Source: Gemmatimonadota bacterium
Lineage (GTDB): Bacteria > Gemmatimonadota > Gemmatimonadetes > Gemmatimonadales > GWC2-71-9
DNA: 64,000 nucleotides
Direction of reading: 5' to 3'
Assembly: GCA_016704275.1 (NCBI GenBank)
Contig: JADJAK010000005.1
Coordinates: 248,001 to 312,000, forward strand
Part shown: piece by piece, positions 55,550-64,000 of the stretch
Numbering within the stretch: position 1 is the stretch's first letter
Layout of the letters: each line of letters opens with the position of its first letter
The notes under the pieces: generated by a model
The model's input: only the letters and a program-made list of their open reading frames with translations
Database searches by the model: none
What the model was told of the DNA's origin: nothing
Made by a program: the position numbers and the translations under genes

Positions 55550-57235
55550 ATGCGCGCAGTCCTTGCGACGGCCCTTGCCGTCGTGCTTGTCGCCCCCATG
55601 CCTGCGCAGTGGCGCACGCATCAGGCGCTCTCCTCGTCTCTCCAGACTCTCGTGACCACGCATCGTGGTCGTGCCGAGGTGACGGTGCTCGCCACCTCCC
55701 CGGGCGGCCGCGCCGTGCAGGCGCTGCGGATCGGCGCGGGTGCCGACGTGGCGACCCGGCCCGCGCTGCTGGTTGTGGCGAATGCCGCAGGCTCGCATCT
55801 GGTGGGCTCCGAGATCGCCGTGGCCACGGCTGAGCGACTCCTCGCCGCGTACGGTCGGGACGCGGCCGTCACGGCGCTGCTCGACCGCACCACGATCTGG
55901 TTCGTCCCCCGGCTCAATCCGGACGCCGCCGAGGCGTCGTTCGCCCGGCCGCTCACCGAGCGGGTCGGCAACGGTCTCGCCTACGATGACGACCGTGATC
56001 AGCGCATCGACGAAGACGCGCCGGACGACGTGAATGGTGACGGCGTGATCACCGTGATGCGGGTGGCGGACCCGAACGGCGAGTGGCTGGTCGACGAGAC
56101 CCAGCCCCTGTTGATGCGGCGCGCCGATCCCGCGAAGGGCGAGGTGGGCCGCTTCCGCCTGCTGGGCATCGAGGGAAAGGACGACGACGGTGACGGGCGC
56201 CTCAATGAGGACGCGCCGGGCGGTACCGACGTCAATCGCAACTTCCCGTACAACTATCTGCATCACGGCGCGAACGCCGGGCTGCACTCCATGTCGGCGC
56301 CCGAGGCCCGCGGCCTGGCCGAGTTCCTCGTCGCGCATCAGGAGATTGCCGCCGTGTATGTGCTCGGCCCGCAGGAGAACCTGCTGCGGCCCTGGGAGAA
56401 TCGCCCGTCGATGGGGATCGCCAACGAGGCTGGCGTGCGTGCCCCCGAGGGGACCAGCGCCGGTGGTCAGTTGAACTCCATTCTCCGCGCCGATCAGGCG
56501 ACCTTCGCCGAACTGGGGCGTCGCTTCCAGCGCAGCACCGGACTCACCAAGGGGCCGGCGTCGGCACCAAGCGCGGGCGATCTGCTCAGCTCGCTCTACT
56601 ACGTCTTCGGGAAGTGGGCAGTCGGGTCGCGCGGCTGGTGGGTGCCCGATGCGCCGCGGGACACGTCAGCCCGGGCCGCCGCGACGGATGGCAACAGCGA
56701 CGATCGCAACGCCCTCCGCTGGTTCGACTCCCAGGGCATCAGCGCCTACGTGCCGTGGACGACGGTGACCCTGCCGGGCGAACGCGGCGTGGTCGAAGTG
56801 GGCGGCTGGAAGCCGGGCGCCCTCCTCAATCCACCGGCCGGCGCCCAGCTCGACTCGACGCTGGCGCGGCAGGAACGGTTCGTTCGCGAACTCGCCGGGA
56901 TGCTGCCACGGGTGGCGTTGCGCGCAGCGCGCGTGGAGGCCGTGGGTGACGGGGTCTGGCGCGTTGCGGTGGAGGTCGCCAACGACGGCGCCCTCCCGAC
57001 CACCACGGCGCTCGGCGCGCGGATGCGCAATCCGCGCGGCGTGCGCGTCGACCTGACGGGGCAGGGGATGACCATCCTGAGCGGCAACGCGGTGCAGCTG
57101 CTCGGTGCCCTCGAGGGCGCCGGGCGTACCACCACGCTCGAGTGGACCATCGCCGCCCCTCGCGGCACCACGCTGCAGCTGACGGTCGGGTCGCCGGTCA
57201 GCGGCAGTGCCACCCAGACCATCTCCCTTCGGTGA
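55550..57235 (+). CDS. Exported M14-like protein lacking zinc ligands (pseudo-carboxypeptidase)
   Basis: The product is 561 residues from ATG 55550 with a signal peptide. It aligns with the next gene product: a shared mature core, two acidic inserts like calcium loops (DDDRDQRIDEDAPDDVNGDG, then DDDGDGRLNEDAPGG) and the DVNRNF arginine motif. However, the HxxE zinc motif is replaced by AGSH (80-83) before LVGSE. The third ligand region reads VLGPQ instead of YHNN, and the catalytic Glu segment is missing. It is therefore probably catalytically inactive and may bind peptides or assist the neighbour. Confidence 0.8.
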   Translation: MRAVLATALAVVLVAPMPAQWRTHQALSSSLQTLVTTHRGRAEVTVLATSPGGRAVQALRIGAGADVATRPALLVVANAAGSHLVGSEIAVATAERLLAAYGRDAAVTALLDRTTIWFVPRLNPDAAEASFARPLTERVGNGLAYDDDRDQRIDEDAPDDVNGDGVITVMRVADPNGEWLVDETQPLLMRRADPAKGEVGRFRLLGIEGKDDDGDGRLNEDAPGGTDVNRNFPYNYLHHGANAGLHSMSAPEARGLAEFLVAHQEIAAVYVLGPQENLLRPWENRPSMGIANEAGVRAPEGTSAGGQLNSILRADQATFAELGRRFQRSTGLTKGPASAPSAGDLLSSLYYVFGKWAVGSRGWWVPDAPRDTSARAAATDGNSDDRNALRWFDSQGISAYVPWTTVTLPGERGVVEVGGWKPGALLNPPAGAQLDSTLARQERFVRELAGMLPRVALRAARVEAVGDGVWRVAVEVANDGALPTTTALGARMRNPRGVRVDLTGQGMTILSGNAVQLLGALEGAGRTTTLEWTIAAPRGTTLQLTVGSPVSGSATQTISLR

Positions 57236-57243
57236 GGCCGACG

Positions 57244-58986
57244 ATGCTCACGCGTTCCCTCGCCACGCTGGCGTTGCTCGTCGTGGTGGCCGCGCCGGCC
57301 TCTGCGCAACAGGCTCCCGCCGCGCTCGGCTCACTCGCCGCAGCCGGTTCTCCCAAGGCACCGAAGGTGATCCTCAACTGGGATCGCTTCTACGACCATG
57401 CCGCCATCGGCGAAATCGGCCGGCGGCTGCAAGCGGCCCACCCGAATACCTGCCGCCTCTCCTCGATCGGCAAGAGCTTCCAGGGCCGCGAGATGTGGCT
57501 GCTGACGGTGACCGACTTCACCAAGGGCGACCCCGACAAGAAGCCGGCGATGTACATCGACGGCAACATCCACTCGAACGAAGTCCAGGGCACCGAGTTC
57601 TCGCTCTACACGGCCTGGTATCTCTGCGAGATGCAGGGCCAGAACGCCTGGGTCGATTCACTGCTGGCGACGCGGACGCTCTACATCGTCCCGACCATCA
57701 ACCCCGACGGTCGCGAGCACTTCATCAAGCAGGCCAACACCGCCTCCTCGCCGCGCACCGGGTTGGTGCCGCGCGACAACGACGGCGACGGCAAGGTGGA
57801 TGAGGACCAGCTCGACGACCTCGACGGCGACGGCCACATCACCCAGATGCGGCGGCGCAACCCGAACGGTCGCTTCATCGAGAGCCCCGAAGACCCGCGC
57901 ATCCTGATCCCGGTGCTGCCCGGGCAGCGTGGCCAATGGGACCTGCTCGGTGGCGAAGGGCTCGACAACGACGGCGACGGGCAGATCAACGAGGACGCGG
58001 TCGGCGGGTATGACCCGAACCGCAACTGGCCGTGGCGCTGGCAGCCGCAGTACGTGCAGGGCGGCGCGGACTTCTATCCGACCTCGCTCCCGGAGACCCG
58101 TGCCGTGATCGAGTTCGCACTGGCGCATCCGAACATTGCCGGCGCGCAGAGCTACCACAACAACGGCGGGATGATCCTCCGCGGGCCGGGGTCGCCGCAG
58201 GACGAGTTCCGCCCGCAGGACGTGGCCGTCTTCGACCAGATCGGGCGGACCGGCGAGCGCATTCTCCCGGGCTATCGCTACATGATCGTCTGGAAGGATC
58301 TCTACATCGTCTGGGGCGGCGAGCTTGACTGGTTCTATGGGGCCCGGGGCGTCGTGACCTTTTCCAACGAACTCTGGACCAGCTTCAAGCTGTTCGAGAA
58401 GGCGGAGACCAGCACCAACCGGTATGACCGGACCGACTACGAGTTCGACCGGCTGCTGCTGTTCGGCGATGCCTTCGTCCCCTGGAAGGGCTTCAACCAT
58501 CCGCAGTATGGCATGGTCGAGATCGGCGGGATGAAGAAGAACTTCGGTCGCACCGAACCCGGCTTCCTGATGCAGGCCGAAGCGCATCGCAACATGGCGT
58601 TCTCGCTCTATCAGGCCTGGCAGATGCCACAGGTCGAAGTGGACACCATTACCACCCGCGCGCTCGGCAACGGCCTCACGGAGGTCACCGCCATCGTGGC
58701 GAACCGTCGTCTGGTGCCGACGCACACGCAGCAGGATGTCGAGAATCGGATCTCGCGCCCAGACTACGTCACGCTGACGGGGGGCACCGTGCTCACGGGC
58801 TACCGGGTCATCAATCCGAACACCGGCGCCTCGATCGAACAGCCCAAGTCCCCGGCTCGCCTCGAGTTGAGCAACATCCCGGGCAACTCGGTGGTGACCG
58901 TCAAGTGGATCGTCCGCGGCGGCGGGCCGTTCACGGTGACCGTCGACGCGGAGAAGGGTGGGTCGCACAGCCGCACGTTGCGCTGA
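57244..58986 (+). CDS. Exported M14 family zinc carboxypeptidase
   Basis: The product is 580 residues from ATG 57244, eight bases after the previous gene. The signal peptide ends near PASAQQ. Zinc ligands are H110 and E113 in NIHSNE and H305 in SYHNNGG. R260 in DPNRNW binds substrate carboxylate, and E376 in VVTFSNELWTSF is the general base. Two Asp-rich loops (179-187, 241-249) look like calcium sites. The C-terminal beta domain is typical of exported members. It likely trims peptides in the periplasm or outside the cell. Confidence 0.9.
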   Translation: MLTRSLATLALLVVVAAPASAQQAPAALGSLAAAGSPKAPKVILNWDRFYDHAAIGEIGRRLQAAHPNTCRLSSIGKSFQGREMWLLTVTDFTKGDPDKKPAMYIDGNIHSNEVQGTEFSLYTAWYLCEMQGQNAWVDSLLATRTLYIVPTINPDGREHFIKQANTASSPRTGLVPRDNDGDGKVDEDQLDDLDGDGHITQMRRRNPNGRFIESPEDPRILIPVLPGQRGQWDLLGGEGLDNDGDGQINEDAVGGYDPNRNWPWRWQPQYVQGGADFYPTSLPETRAVIEFALAHPNIAGAQSYHNNGGMILRGPGSPQDEFRPQDVAVFDQIGRTGERILPGYRYMIVWKDLYIVWGGELDWFYGARGVVTFSNELWTSFKLFEKAETSTNRYDRTDYEFDRLLLFGDAFVPWKGFNHPQYGMVEIGGMKKNFGRTEPGFLMQAEAHRNMAFSLYQAWQMPQVEVDTITTRALGNGLTEVTAIVANRRLVPTHTQQDVENRISRPDYVTLTGGTVLTGYRVINPNTGASIEQPKSPARLELSNIPGNSVVTVKWIVRGGGPFTVTVDAEKGGSHSRTLR

Positions 58987-59036
58987 ATACACCGATCCCC
59001 GGGCAGCCAGTCATCGGCTCCCGGGGATCAGTGTAT
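58987..59036. terminator. Long bidirectional terminator hairpin between convergent genes
   Basis: Arms of 17 bases (58987-59003 and 59020-59036) pair with one mismatch. The 16-base centre itself contains AGCC/GGCT pairing, giving a stem of about 21 pairs. It lies between the + strand M14 gene and the - strand S9 gene and likely ends both transcripts. Confidence 0.75.
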
Positions 59037-59070
59037 CCTGGCCCCTCAGCGGCGCGGCCCTGCCGAGGGC

Positions 59071-61409
59071 TCAGCGCCCGCCAGCGCCGATCTGATACTC
59101 CCGCGGCGGGGTGGCGTGCAGCAGGTGGGTGACGAAGTAGTCCCACCGGCGCCGCATCATGTAGTTGCTGGCGGCGCCGAAGCCGTGGCCGGCGTTGGGG
59201 AACATGAGCAGGTCGAAGTCCTTGTTGGCCTTGATCAGCTCGTCGACGACCAGCCAGGTGTTGTTGGGCGGCACGTTGTTGTCGCTGGTTCCGTGCGCCA
59301 GCAGCAGCTTCCCCTTCAGGTTCTTGACGAGCGTCTGGTTCGCTTCGGCCGTGTAGTTGTCGGTGCCGTTGGCGTTCTTCGTCAGCAGCCCCTGATAGCG
59401 CTCGCCCCAGTCGTCCTCGTAGACGCGATTGTCGTGATTGCCCGATTCCGCGATGCCGACATGGAAGAAGTCCGGATAGCGGAACATCGCGTCGGCCGTG
59501 GCGAAGCCGCCGCCCGAATGGCCCCAGATGCCGACGCGCGTGAGGTCGATCCACGGGAAACGCGCGGCCAGTTCCTTCATCCCCGCCACCTGATCGGGCA
59601 GGGTGTTGTCGCCCATCTTGCCGTAGTAGGCATCCATGAACGACTTCTTCCGGTTCGGCGTGCCCATGCCGTCGATCTGCACCACGACGAAGCCGAGCTC
59701 GGCGAGCGCGGCGGCGTCACCGCGGGCGGCCGAGAAGGCGCGCGATCCCATGCTGCCGGTCTGCGGCCCGGGGTAGATCTGGTTGATGATCGGGTACTTC
59801 TTCGCCGGGTCGAAGGTGCTCGGCCGGAAGAGGACGCCGTAGATGTCGGTCGTGCCGTCGCGGCCCTTCATCGTGATCCGCATCGGCGGCGTCCAGCCGG
59901 TGGCCGTGAGCTTCGAGACGTCGGTGCGGCCAAGCTCCTGCAGGATCCTGCCGGTGGCGTCGCGCAGCACCGTCACCGGTGGCGTGTCCGGGGTGGAGTG
60001 CGTCGAAATGACGTACTTGCCGCTCGGCGAGAGCTGCGCATCGTGCTCGAAGTCTTCGGGAGTCAGCGCGACGATCGGATCCTTGTCGATGTTCACTCGA
60101 TAGAGGTGCCGGAAGTACGGATCGCCCTTCGGGTCGCCGCCGAGCCCGGTGAACCAGACGGTGCGCGTCGGCTCATCCTCGCGGACGATCGCCGACACGT
60201 TGCAGGCGCAGTTCGTGGCGGTCCGCTTCAGCTGGCCGTTGTCGAGGTTGTAGAGGTACAGCCGTGCCCAGTCCTCGCGCTGCGAGTACCAGAGGATCTC
60301 CCGCGTCGCCCACCAGACCCGCCAGCCGCTCCGCGATTCGAACTGCGTCGGCGACGTCTCCTGCATCACCTCCTTGACCGCGCCGGTGGTGGTGTTCGCC
60401 AGCCGCACCCACACCTGCTTGTGATCGCGCGAGACTGAGGCAAACGCCAACTCACTGCCGTTGGGCGAGAACTTCATGTCGTTCATCGAGAGATTGTCAC
60501 CGAGGGTCGAACGGTGCTGGTCCGGGGCCATCTTCAGCCGCGTGACCGTGGCGCTCGGCACGTCGATCACCACCCGCTCGATCATCGTCACCACGCTGTC
60601 GCCCGGGAGCGGGTACTTCCACGCCGGAGCTGCGGCGGGCCGACCACCACACTGACCAGGTACATGTCGCTCACCTTCCGCTGGTCCTGCTGGAAGGTCG
60701 CGATCTTCTTCGAGTCCGGTGACCAGAGGACCACCGCTCGGTCGCTGGTGCTCCAGCCGGCATTGTCGGTGGCGTAGCCATAGTTCGGCTTGCCGTCGGT
60801 GGTCAGCGCGGTCTCCTTCCCGCTCGCGACATCACGGACCCAGAGGTTCCAGTCGCGAATGAAGACTGCCTTGCTGCTGTCCGGCGAGGTGACGCTGAGT
60901 CCGCCCGCGCCGCCGCGCCCGCCACCACCACCGCGCCCGCCGAAGCCACCCGCCGCGCCACCACCCGTCGCGACACCGGCATCGGCACATGCCTTCCCGG
61001 CGCGGTCACACGCCCAACGCCGTCCGGCCGCCGCCACCGTGACGGTCTTCTCGTCGGCCGACAGGTCGAGGGTCTGGAACGGGAGGGCGTCGGCCGAGAT
61101 CGTCGTCTTGGTGACGCTGCTCAGCTGGGCCGCCACGGCGGCATGGTCGAACAGCGGCACCGCCTTCTTCGAGGCGGGCGTCACCAGGAAAAACTCCCCC
61201 TTGGTGCCGGTCGCCTTGCGGTACCAGAACCGGTCACCGCTCAGCCAGGTGGCGCGACCGGCGCCACCAGTCACCAGCGGGGTGGTCGCGGCGGCCAGGA
61301 AGCGCTCGGCACGGGCATAGTCGGCCGCGGTGACCTCCTGCGCGGCGACGGGGAGGGCGACGGCCAGGGAGAGGCCGGCGGCGAAGGTCACGGAACGGAA
61401 AGAGCGCAT
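59071..61409 (-). pseudogene. S9 family prolyl oligopeptidase/dipeptidyl peptidase IV-like gene, broken by a frameshift
   Basis: Two reading frames join to make one protein of about 779 residues. The N-terminal part starts at ATG 61409 (signal peptide, then a glycine-rich insert at residues 149-170 and propeller repeats). It runs out of frame near 60625, right after a VVVGPPQL stretch. The C-terminal frame resumes with AWKYPLPGDSVV and has the catalytic Ser in GIWGHSGGGF, the Asp in HGTSDNNVPP and the His in NAGHGF. Losing one base in about 60622-60629 explains the break. Either the gene is a recent pseudogene or the sequence has an error; the rest of the protein is intact, which favours an error or a very recent event. 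Confidence 0.82.
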
Positions 61410-61484
61410 GCGGGCGCCTCGGGCAGGGTGGGGTGCACTGTGTGGGGAACCCCGAAGTTGCCTCCCCGGTCGCGAACAACACAA

Positions 61485-61522
61485 GCCCGGAGGGGCGCCG
61501 ACGTCGGCGGCTCCCTCCGGGC
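61485..61522 (-). terminator. Intrinsic terminator of the metzincin-like lipoprotein gene
   Basis: Arms GCCCGGAGGG (61485-61494) and CCCTCCGGGC (61513-61522) enclose a self-complementary centre. Read on the - strand, the hairpin is followed by a T-rich run (CTTGTGTTGTT). It lies 18 bases after the stop at 61540. Confidence 0.7.
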
Positions 61523-61539
61523 GCATGCGGTTCAACGGA

Positions 61540-62862
61540 TCAGGGCACGACCAGGTAGGGCGACAGGGCGAGGTTGATCAACCCGCCCAGCGAGGTCGTG
61601 TTGAAGTAGTTGGTGCGCGTGGCGTCGAGCAGCGAGGGTGCCCACGGCTGAACCCCGGCGTACATCAAGTCGCGCGGGTCGTTGCCGACATGGCCATCGA
61701 AGGCGTGGTTCGGCGCGGCGGCATCGACGACGCCGAGGATGTGGAGGATCTCGTGCACCATGACGAACTCGAGGTACCCCGGGGCTGCGGTGGGCGAGGT
61801 GGCGAAGGCATTGGTCGCGCAGCCCGCGGCCCCCGGCGGCGTGCCCTTCAGGTAGAGGCCGGCGATCCGCCCCGGCAGCGCCGGGGGACGCGGCGCACTG
61901 CCGCACGCGGTCGTGTTGACGCCATCGAAGTACACCGCATACGCCTTGGTGGCGCTGTTGAAGCCGAGCGCGGCGAGGTCCTTCTCCAGCGAATCGCGCA
62001 TGGTGATGCCGTAGCCGGCGTACTGTGCCTCGGTGCGGGCCAGCCGAACGAAGGCGATATCGAGTGCGCCCTGGAAGGTGTCGAAGCGGAAACGCCGGCC
62101 ATTCGCCTGGCCGGCAAACCACCGCTGCCACGACGAGACCGTCCGGTGAATGGTGCGATCGGTGTCGAAGCCACGATCGGCCGCATCCGAGGGAAGGGCG
62201 TAGAGGAACTTGACCTGCGGCAGCCCCGAGTCATCGGTGCGGTCCGTGCTGATCCGCGCATTCACCGCCAGTGAATAGGTGAGGGTGCGGGTCGCCGTCG
62301 CGCCGGCGCTGACCTCGGTCGGTCCACTGACGGCCATGTAGCCGACACCGAGATCGGCGGTCAACGGCGCAGTGATCGTGTAGCTCCCCGGGACCAGGTT
62401 GGGGAGGGTTGCCGAGGCGGTGAGGTTCTGCGTGAAGCCGCCGGGGCCGGTGAGCTGCACGGTCGGAAGGACGCCGCCCGGCAGTCCCTCGATGACGAGG
62501 TTGAGCGCGCCGGAGGAGGCCGTGTAGGTGACCGTGACGCTCGCGGTGGCGCCTGCCGTGACTTGGGCGGTCGGGGCGGTGGCGGGGCCGCTGAACGCGT
62601 AGAGTGTCCCCGCCACCGCGGGGGCGGTGACGGTGTAACTGCCCGGCGCGAGGCCGGTCAGCGTCTGCGCCGACGTCAAGGTGGTGGCGAATCCGCTGGG
62701 ACCGGTGACCTGCAGCGACGGGGTGCCGCCTCCGGTCAGCCCCACCACCTGGACGGTGAGGCTGCCGGTGGTGGCAGGTGGGGTGGTGGGCTCGGAGCCA
62801 CCGCCGCAGGCGCTCAGGGCGGCGAGCAGCGCGATGGCCAGAGGGAAGCGAATGCAGCGCAT
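61540..62862 (-). CDS. Metzincin-like zinc metalloprotease lipoprotein
   Basis: The product is 440 residues from ATG 62862, with AGGAGTCG about seven bases upstream. The lipobox is LSAC with C19. Two similar beta domains (about 33-113 and 119-197), each with an LTGPxGFxxxLT-type core and a GSYTxTAP turn, look like an internal duplication. The catalytic part has H370-E371-x2-H374-x2-G377-x2-D380 (VHEILHILGVVD) and a Met at 400 in RDLMY that could be the Met-turn. An Asp at the third ligand position is known in snapalysin-type metzincins. It is likely surface-anchored; its substrate is unknown. Confidence 0.78.
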   Translation of the reverse strand: MRCIRFPLAIALLAALSACGGGSEPTTPPATTGSLTVQVVGLTGGGTPSLQVTGPSGFATTLTSAQTLTGLAPGSYTVTAPAVAGTLYAFSGPATAPTAQVTAGATASVTVTYTASSGALNLVIEGLPGGVLPTVQLTGPGGFTQNLTASATLPNLVPGSYTITAPLTADLGVGYMAVSGPTEVSAGATATRTLTYSLAVNARISTDRTDDSGLPQVKFLYALPSDAADRGFDTDRTIHRTVSSWQRWFAGQANGRRFRFDTFQGALDIAFVRLARTEAQYAGYGITMRDSLEKDLAALGFNSATKAYAVYFDGVNTTACGSAPRPPALPGRIAGLYLKGTPPGAAGCATNAFATSPTAAPGYLEFVMVHEILHILGVVDAAAPNHAFDGHVGNDPRDLMYAGVQPWAPSLLDATRTNYFNTTSLGGLINLALSPYLVVP

Positions 62863-62874
62863 GGGGTCGACTCC

Positions 62875-62903
62875 TGATGGGGAGAGAAGGGCTCTCCCCA
62901 TCA
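62875..62903 (-). terminator. Perfect 12-bp hairpin between the M28 gene and the lipoprotein gene
   Basis: Arms TGATGGGGAGAG (62875-62886) and CTCTCCCCATCA (62892-62903) enclose a 5-base loop. The hairpin sits 25 bases after the expected stop of the M28 gene (62928) and just before the ribosome-binding site of the next - strand gene, so it may end or attenuate transcription. Confidence 0.55.
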
Positions 62904-62927
62904 TGCGCAGCGCGCCACCGAATCAGC

Positions 62928-63949
62928 TCACGGGGTCGTCGCCACCCGCGCCACCGGCGCGCCTCGTCGAAGCGACGAATGAAATCCGCGACGGTGCGGA
63001 TCACGCCGACATAGAACCCCGGCATCAGTCGCTCCGGCGTGTCGCTCGGCTTGTGATAGTCGGGGTGATCCTCGACGCCGAAGTAGACGAACGGAATCCC
63101 CTTCCGGTGGAACGATCCCTGGTCGGACTGATTCGTCCAGTCGTTGCCCGGACCGGCCGCTGGCGTGTCGTGACCGATCAGCGTGGTGACTGGTGAGCAG
63201 GCAGCGGTCGCCTTCACCAGCGGCAGCAGCTGCGGGTACTTGCCCGGGCCGGAGGCGTAGACCTCGCCCTTCGCGTTGCGACCCACCATGTCCATGTTCA
63301 CGTTCACGAGGATCTTCTCCAGCGGCACTGTCGGGGCATCGACGAAGCCGCGGCTCCCGGGCATGCCGCGCTCTTCGCCGTCGACCGCGGCCAGCACGAT
63401 CGAGTGCTTCGGTGGAGACTTCCGAAAGTGTGCCGCGAGCGCGACCAGCCCGGCGGCCCCGGAGGCATTGTCATCGGCGCCGTTGTAGAGCGAGTCCCCG
63501 TCGATGGCGCGCCCCATGCCGACATGATCGTAGTGGGCGGTCACGACGATGTACTGGTCCGGAAACGCCGTGCCGCGGATCACGCCAACAACATTGAACG
63601 CATGGTCGATGTTGTTGTTGCGCGGCGCGGCGATCACGGGCACTCGGTGCAACCGCCCCGGGGGCAGCGTCGCGATGCCCAGCGCGTCGAAGCGCGAGGC
63701 GAGATAGTCCCGGGCCTTGGCCCCTTCGAGGGAGCCCAGCGCGCGGCCGCGCATCGAATCGGCCGCGAGCCGGAAGACGTCGCGCAGCAGGCCGACCGAG
63801 TCGAGCGCCGGCAGCGGCGTGCAGCCAGGATGGGCCGGCGGGATCACGGCCACGTTGCGCGGAGCCTGCGCGACGCCCGGCGTGGTCGAATGGCCGGCGC
63901 AGGCGGCAAGGAATGCAATCAGCGGGAGCAGGGAAGGGCGGCGACGCAT
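62928..63949 (-). pseudogene. M28 family aminopeptidase lipoprotein with a probable 3' frameshift
   Basis: The product starts at ATG 63949, with lipobox LAAC at C17. M28 metal and catalytic motifs are intact: TAHYDHVG, YNGADDNASG, DGEERGMPGSRG, NVNMDMVGRN and DYHKPSDTPE. Near 62965 the frame after RRFDEA runs into arginine-rich shadow sequence for about 230 codons through the downstream gene. A one-base insertion there would restore a short tail (GAPVARVATTP) ending at TGA 62928-62930, just before a hairpin. The protease domain itself is complete, so it may still function. The end given is the inferred one. Confidence 0.78.
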
Positions 63950-64000
63950 CGGGGTCCCGGGAGCGGAGGGAAGAGGGTCCATCGTTGGAATGAGGGGAAG

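Noticed and set aside
59116..60438. A 440-residue + strand open frame opposite the S9 gene
   Set aside because: It is the mirror of a strongly conserved S9 catalytic domain. Its own sequence has no recognisable domain.
60588..60640. Programmed ribosomal frameshifting in the S9 gene
   Set aside because: There is no slippery heptamer or clear downstream stimulator at the junction, and the family is not known to need recoding. A sequencing error or mutation is simpler.
62231..62927. A long C-terminal extension of the M28 peptidase overlapping the metzincin gene
   Set aside because: It is extremely rich in Arg and His, has no domain pattern, and lies in another frame of a well-formed lipoprotein gene on the same strand. 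A one-base slip explains it better.

Overview
The window is a 64 kb stretch of high-GC bacterial chromosome with tightly packed genes. Almost every gene from 1 to 59 kb reads on the + strand (mazG is the exception), and the last 5 kb read on the - strand. Many neighbours overlap by 1-10 bases (ATGA, GTGA or TGATG junctions). The gene content suggests a Gemmatimonadota-like, diderm, heterotrophic bacterium. It combines a Cys-pair protein starting MYSTCLLC, a TonB-dependent receptor, many exported lipoproteins and peptidases, HPr kinase with a mannose-type PTS, a methylmalonyl-CoA mutase subunit, and a serine/threonine kinase. The phylum is an inference from protein resemblance; no rRNA is present to prove it.

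Layout. 0-5.4 kb: zinc-knuckle protein, DUF1295 membrane enzyme, asnS, mazG (-) and alr, with two unusual short-period repeat tracts between genes. 5.4-9.5 kb: DUF1844 protein, deoB, cdd, a lipoprotein and an outer-membrane-type protein, in one overlapping run. 9.5-18.4 kb: miaB, comFB-like, comEC, fbp, methylmalonyl-CoA mutase core, membrane Ser/Thr kinase and an alpha/beta hydrolase, all overlapping. 18.7-26.5 kb: fmdB-like, argS, pfkB-type kinase, purM, then a complete riboflavin operon (ribD, ribE, ribBA, ribH) and nusB. 26.5-33 kb: a GT4 glycosyltransferase, then hprK and a whole phosphotransferase system (IIA, IIB, IIC, IID, HPr, EI). 33-36.7 kb: metK, ahcY and a membrane-anchored protein. 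36.7-41.9 kb: a cobalamin riboswitch followed by an importer permease, its ATPase, a BtuB-like receptor and a propeller-type lipoprotein. 41.9-53 kb: recO, clpB, tadA, a phosphatase-superfamily protein, a response regulator, a GT-C-like membrane protein, a PCu(A)C-like lipoprotein, tRNA-Ser(CGA) and an ABC exporter pair. 53-64 kb: exported proteins of a scavenging type, namely a G8-domain lipoprotein, two tandem M14 peptidase homologues (the first lacking its zinc ligands), an S9 peptidase broken by a frameshift, a metzincin-like lipoprotein and an M28 peptidase that also appears frameshifted.

How genes work together. The rib genes encode the full route from GTP and ribulose-5-phosphate to riboflavin. 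hprK, HPr (His15 and Ser46 both present), EI and IIABCD can make a complete transport and signalling relay. metK and ahcY form the SAM side of the methyl cycle. The B12 locus would feed cobalamin to enzymes such as the mutase at 14.4 kb. The most interesting candidates are the riboswitch-linked lipoprotein that may play the role BtuG plays in Bacteroides, the compact PTS, the dead/live M14 pair and the G8-domain lipoprotein. I found no CRISPR array, phage, IS element, rRNA or origin.
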